A DNA stretch of 9,971 nucleotides. Source: Brevibacillus_F sp035644815 (GTDB taxonomy: Bacteria > Bacillota > Bacilli > Brevibacillales > Brevibacillaceae). This document shows, in pieces, positions 7,395 to 9,971 of this stretch. The first letter of the stretch is position 1. Each line of letters begins with the position of its first letter. The position numbers and the translations under genes were made by a program. The notes under the pieces are model-generated. The model worked only from the letters and a program-made list of their open reading frames with translations, did no database searches and was not told the origin of the DNA. The stretch spans positions 1 to 9,971 of the forward strand of contig DASQNU010000113.1 of NCBI GenBank assembly GCA_035644815.1, read 5' to 3'.

Positions 7395-7409
7395 TGAGAA
7401 TAATTCTCA
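7395..7409. promoter_or_regulatory. Fur-family box-like 7-1-7 palindrome
   Basis: TGAGAATAATTCTCA is a perfect 7-1-7 palindrome. It differs from the Bacillus Fur box TGATAATNATTATCA by one symmetrical substitution per half and is further from PerR or Zur boxes. Its centre is about 76 bases upstream of the start predicted from the TATAAT at 7466-7471. That is far for simple repression, so it may act on another promoter or at a distance. The binding protein is inferred. Confidence 0.5.
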
Positions 7410-7424
7410 TGATTTCGACAAACT

Positions 7425-7438
7425 TGAAGGCGCTTACA
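7425..7438. promoter_or_regulatory. cre-like site (CcpA) upstream of the vanZ-pduL/ackA promoter
   Basis: TGAAGGCGCTTACA matches the cre consensus TGWNANCGNTNWCA at every fixed position except one (G for A at position 5). Its centre is about 46 bases before the predicted transcription start, upstream of the -35 region, which suits CcpA activation rather than a block. In Bacillus subtilis ackA and pta are known CcpA-activated genes, and the kinase fusion lies in the operon downstream here. Confidence 0.5.
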
Positions 7439-7442
7439 GCAC

Positions 7443-7471
7443 TATTAGTAGGGAAGCGCTTTGGTTATAAT
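7443..7471 (+). promoter_or_regulatory. Probable sigma-A promoter of vanZ-pduL/ackA
   Basis: A perfect TATAAT -10 lies at 7466-7471. At a 17-base spacing the -35 would be TATTAG (7443-7448), a poor match, so an activator may be needed. Transcription would start near 7478, giving a leader of about 28 bases with GAGGAG before the ATG at 7506. The palindromic AGCGCT at 7455-7460 lies in the spacer. Confidence 0.5.
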
Positions 7472-7505
7472 GCAAGATAGCGAACAGCAAAAAGTGAGGA
7501 GACTT

Positions 7506-8036
7506 ATGCGCCATTTACGCCTTTATATTGATCTAGCTCTGGTGGTCCTGGTGATCGCCGGTCTGTATTTTTCTTCTTCTCAGCCTTACCAAAAACAGGA
7601 CATTCGCGGCTCCATTGAACGTCACCTGGGAGGAAGTACGCTGGAACAGCAAGTGGATGACTTCTCCTTGAATTACGCGGGAAAGGAAATCAGTGCGGAT
7701 ACGGTTGGGTTTGCGGGCTTTGTTGAATTTTTCATTCGCAAAGCAACCCACTTTATTACATTTGGGTGCTTAGCAATCTTTTTGTACCGCTTATTGCGGC
7801 ATGTGAGCTCCCCGGCCACGGCGATTCCCTGGAGCGGCTTTATCGGGACCGGGGTAGCTGTTTTGGACGAATGGCATCAGACGTTTACGCCGGGACGTAC
7901 GGGAATGGTCGCAGATGTGCTGCTAGATGCAGCAGGAATCATCGCAGGGTTAGTGGTCATTGCCATCATGTGTGTGTTTTATCACACCGCTGGCCGCAGG
8001 AATGGTCATAATAGACATCGGAGCCAACGATTATAA
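7506..8036 (+). CDS. VanZ-like family membrane protein
   Basis: 176 residues from the ATG at 7506, which has GAGGAG at 7496-7501 just upstream. In-frame TTG (7461) and ATG (7470) starts are rejected because they overlap the TATAAT promoter element. Four hydrophobic segments are seen at about 7-24, 68-95, 108-121 and 137-159. The VanZ-like signature is complete: RKATHF at 78-83, then EWHQTFTPGR with E122, Q125 and R131, then D137 and D141 in VADVLLDAAG. VanZ homologues are small membrane proteins; the founding member gives low-level teicoplanin resistance, and the biochemical role of most is unknown. The C-terminal tail (RRNGHNRHRSQR) is basic and presumably cytoplasmic. The gene lies 35 bases before the PduL-AckA fusion and probably shares its transcript, although no functional link is known. 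Confidence 0.9.
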   Translation: MRHLRLYIDLALVVLVIAGLYFSSSQPYQKQDIRGSIERHLGGSTLEQQVDDFSLNYAGKEISADTVGFAGFVEFFIRKATHFITFGCLAIFLYRLLRHVSSPATAIPWSGFIGTGVAVLDEWHQTFTPGRTGMVADVLLDAAGIIAGLVVIAIMCVFYHTAGRRNGHNRHRSQRL

Positions 8037-8071
8037 CCAAATAGTATGTAAGCAGAAAGGGACGTGTTTTC

Positions 8072-9811
8072 ATGAAAGTGCCTGTTGGGGTTTCAAACAG
8101 ACATTTACACCTAAGCCAGGAGCATCTCGACATTCTCTTCGGCCCCGGTTATCAATTGCGGAAGTTGAAAGATCTGAAGCAGTACGGACAATACGCAGCA
8201 GAAGAAACGGTTACTTTGATCGGGCCAAAAGGAAAAATCAGCAATGTGCGTATCTTGGGACCGCTGCGTAAGCAAAGCCAAGTGGAGGTTTCGCGCACCG
8301 ACAGCTACTTGCTTGGCATTGATCCGCCCATTCGCGATTCGGGTGATTTGGAAAATAGCGCAAGCCTGATCATTGAGGGGCCGCGGGGTCAAGTTCACCT
8401 GGAAGAAGGCGTTATTCTTGCTTTTCGTCATATCCATTTTTCCTTGGAGGATGCGAAACGATTCGGGGTTCATGATAAGCAGATGGTGGCGGTAGAAACC
8501 GGAGGAACTCGTTCCCTCATTCTGGAGAATGTTCTATGCCGGGTCCATAAGGATTATCGCTTGGAATTCCATATCGATACAGATGAAGCCAATGCAGCAG
8601 GGCTGACAACCGGAATGGAAGTAGAACTGATCGCTACACCTCAGGAAGAGGAGAGCTATCAGCAGCTGCGCTTGCAGGAGCGGCAATTGGTGCTCGTGCT
8701 TAATTGCGGCAGCTCGTCCGTCAAATACAAGCTGTATGAAATGCCGGGAAGAAAATTGATTACATCGGATTACCTCGAGCAGATAAAGCGTGACGAATAT
8801 GAGAAGGCGATCGCGTCCATTTTTGAAAAATTGCCGATGGATGAGATTAGCATTGTTGCCCACCGCGTCGTGCACGGCGGTGAAGCGTTTAAACAATCGG
8901 TAATCATTACGGAGGAAGTCAAACGGGAAATCGACAGACTCTCGCGGTTTGCCCCGTTGCACAATCCGATTAACCTGCTTGGGGTTGAAGCTGCGCAAAA
9001 ACTGCTTCCGGAAGCTTTGCATGTCGCGGTATTTGACACCGCTTTTCATCAGACCATGCCGCCATCCTCCTACCTGTATGCGATTCCATATGAGTACTAT
9101 GAGAACTACGGCATTCGCAAATACGGCTTCCACGGTACGTCTCATCGCTATGTGATGAACAGAGCGCAAGAGATGATGGAAATTCCAAAAGAAAAGCTGC
9201 GGTTGATTTCGTGCCATATCGGCAGCGGCGTCAGCATTACGGCGATCCGGTATGGGGAATCACTGGATACCTCTATGGGGATGACACCGTTGGCAGGACT
9301 CTCGATGGGGACACGCAGCGGCAATATTGATCCGGGTATCATCCCTTACATTCAGGAAATCGAAGGTACGGACATTTCCGGTGCAATGGATGTGTTGAAC
9401 AAGCGAAGCGGTCTTTTGGGCGTATCCGGTCACTCCAACGATCTGCGGGACGTGATGAAAAAAGCAGAGGAAGGCGACCTGCGCTCCCAGTTGGCCATCG
9501 ATCTGTTTACAACCTTGCTGCATAAGCATATTGGTCTCTATTTGGCACGTTTGAATGGCGTAGACGGTATCATATTTACAGCAGGTATCGGCGAAAATAG
9601 CCCGGAAGTGAGACAAATGGTTTGCGCCGGTCTGGAGTTTGCGGGTGTGATTCTTGATAATGAGGCAAACCGCAAAACAAAAGGGGAAGGATTTATCAGC
9701 AACCCTTATTCTCCGGTCAAGGTAATGGTCATTCCCACTAACGAAGAATTGGTGATGGCGACAGACGCATACCAAATTTACATCTCGTCCCCTGAAATCG
9801 CACTTGGTTAG
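8072..9811 (+). CDS. pduL-ackA: Bifunctional PduL-type phosphate acyltransferase / acetate kinase fusion
   Basis: 579 residues holding two complete enzymes. Residues 1-188 are a PduL phosphotransacylase (acyl-CoA + Pi to acyl phosphate + CoA). The zinc ligands are H11, H13, E72, H120, H122 and H167, with R66; their spacing equals that of H48/H50/E109/H157/H159/H204 and R103 in Rhodopseudomonas PduL as I recall that numbering. No encapsulation-type N-terminal extension is present. A linker at about 189-205 (QEEESYQQLRLQERQ) leads to an acetate kinase at about 206-575 (acetyl phosphate + ADP to acetate + ATP). N211, R265, D322, H354, R415 and E558 correspond to N7, R91, D148, H180, R241 and E384 of Methanosarcina AckA. 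Every interval matches exactly except N7-R91, which is 30 residues shorter. GTRSGNIDPG, GFHGTSHRYV and TAGIGENS are intact. The RBS is AAAGGGA (8056-8062), nine bases from the ATG. One read-through frame with no internal stop supports a true fusion. Confidence 0.95.
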   Translation: MKVPVGVSNRHLHLSQEHLDILFGPGYQLRKLKDLKQYGQYAAEETVTLIGPKGKISNVRILGPLRKQSQVEVSRTDSYLLGIDPPIRDSGDLENSASLIIEGPRGQVHLEEGVILAFRHIHFSLEDAKRFGVHDKQMVAVETGGTRSLILENVLCRVHKDYRLEFHIDTDEANAAGLTTGMEVELIATPQEEESYQQLRLQERQLVLVLNCGSSSVKYKLYEMPGRKLITSDYLEQIKRDEYEKAIASIFEKLPMDEISIVAHRVVHGGEAFKQSVIITEEVKREIDRLSRFAPLHNPINLLGVEAAQKLLPEALHVAVFDTAFHQTMPPSSYLYAIPYEYYENYGIRKYGFHGTSHRYVMNRAQEMMEIPKEKLRLISCHIGSGVSITAIRYGESLDTSMGMTPLAGLSMGTRSGNIDPGIIPYIQEIEGTDISGAMDVLNKRSGLLGVSGHSNDLRDVMKKAEEGDLRSQLAIDLFTTLLHKHIGLYLARLNGVDGIIFTAGIGENSPEVRQMVCAGLEFAGVILDNEANRKTKGEGFISNPYSPVKVMVIPTNEELVMATDAYQIYISSPEIALG

Positions 9812-9833
9812 CGAGAATAAGCAAGTTAGGCGT

Positions 9834-9861
9834 TTCATAAAATGATATTCTCTGCTATACT
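9834..9861 (+). promoter_or_regulatory. Probable extended -10 promoter for the S1-domain gene
   Basis: TGCTATACT (9853-9861) is an extended -10 (TGN plus TATACT, 5 of 6). TTCATA at 9834-9839 gives a 4-of-6 -35 at a 14-16-base spacing range. It starts 22 bases after the fusion gene stop. No intrinsic terminator is visible between that stop and this promoter, so read-through from the fusion gene is also possible. The leader to the ATG at 9928 is about 60 bases and holds a direct repeat TTCTCGA (9887-9893 and 9898-9904). Confidence 0.5.
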
Positions 9862-9927
9862 TATGGAATGAGGCTTCAGGAAGAGGTTCTCGATACTTTC
9901 TCGAAAAATAAAAGGAGTGCAAACTTA

Positions 9928-9971
9928 ATGGCAGTACAAGTGGGAAGCATCATTGAAGGAAAAGTGACAGC
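9928..9971 (+). CDS. S1-domain RNA-binding protein, N-terminal fragment (runs off the right edge)
   Basis: The ATG at 9928 is preceded by AAAGGAGTG (9911-9919). Only 14 full codons are visible: MAVQVGSIIEGKVT. The pattern VGSxxxGKVT is the first strand of an S1 RNA-binding domain, as in the small Bacillus proteins YugI (general stress protein 13) and YabR. These single-S1 proteins associate with ribosomes or RNA. Which of the two it is, or whether it is a longer multi-S1 protein, cannot be decided from the visible part. Confidence 0.75.
   Translation, partial: MAVQVGSIIEGKVT

Noticed and set aside
7461..7505. Longer vanZ start at TTG 7461 or ATG 7470
   Set aside because: The extra codons cover the TATAAT promoter element and have no ribosome site, while ATG 7506 has GAGGAG directly upstream and fits the usual family length.
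8534..9217. A 227-codon open frame on the minus strand inside the kinase gene
   Set aside because: It is antisense to a gene with all catalytic motifs in frame; its translation shows no domain pattern. The same applies to the 220-codon frame at 9260-9922 and to those opposite the YcdB/YcdC and efflux genes.
1..9971. CRISPR arrays, tRNA or rRNA genes, transposase genes
   Set aside because: No regularly spaced repeats, no tRNA-like cloverleaf, no rRNA motifs and no transposase motifs were seen.

Overview
The window looks like a chromosomal segment of a low-to-mid GC, spore-former-type Firmicute, most like Brevibacillus or a relative in the Paenibacillaceae. This is inferred from the AGGAG-type ribosome binding sites, intrinsic terminators, sigma-A-like -10 boxes, CcpA-type cre motifs, a secreted YcdB/YcdC protein, and an RND pump whose adaptor is a lipoprotein with no outer-membrane channel gene beside it. 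I could not confirm the species.

Layout. (1) Positions 1-216, minus strand: the first 72 codons of a 3-oxoacid CoA-transferase subunit A gene (scoA), with a cre-like motif in its leader. (2) 317-354: an intrinsic terminator for the next minus-strand gene. (3) 381-2072, minus: a secreted protein with two YcdB/YcdC (PepSY-like) modules. (4) 2120-2287, minus: a 55-codon C-terminal remnant of a tandem paralogue of that gene, with what looks like the old RBS and ATG still directly upstream. (5) 2292-2542: an AT-rich divergent control region. (6) 2543-7007, plus: a two-gene operon of a lipoprotein-type HlyD/MFP adaptor overlapping an RND permease that lacks the usual proton-relay residues, closed by a strong terminator at 7016-7047. 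(7) 7048-7460: no gene, but the most structured DNA of the window: a roughly 190-nt imperfect inverted repeat, a second hairpin that competes with it, a Fur-box-like palindrome, a cre-like site and a TATAAT -10 box. (8) 7506-9811, plus: vanZ-like gene followed by a natural PduL-acetate kinase fusion. (9) 9812-9971: an extended -10 promoter and the start of an S1-domain RNA-binding protein gene.

How it fits together. The PduL-AckA fusion should turn acetyl-CoA plus phosphate plus ADP into acetate plus CoA plus ATP in one polypeptide. The CoA transferase at the left edge also handles acyl-CoA carbon. Both have near-consensus cre motifs, which suggests carbon catabolite control by CcpA. The efflux operon and the YcdB/YcdC genes are unrelated envelope functions that are transcribed divergently from each other.

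Most worth a second look: the one-polypeptide phosphotransacylase-acetate kinase with a shortened N-terminal kinase region, the large fold-back element upstream of its operon, and the RND permease without the Asp-Asp/Lys relay.
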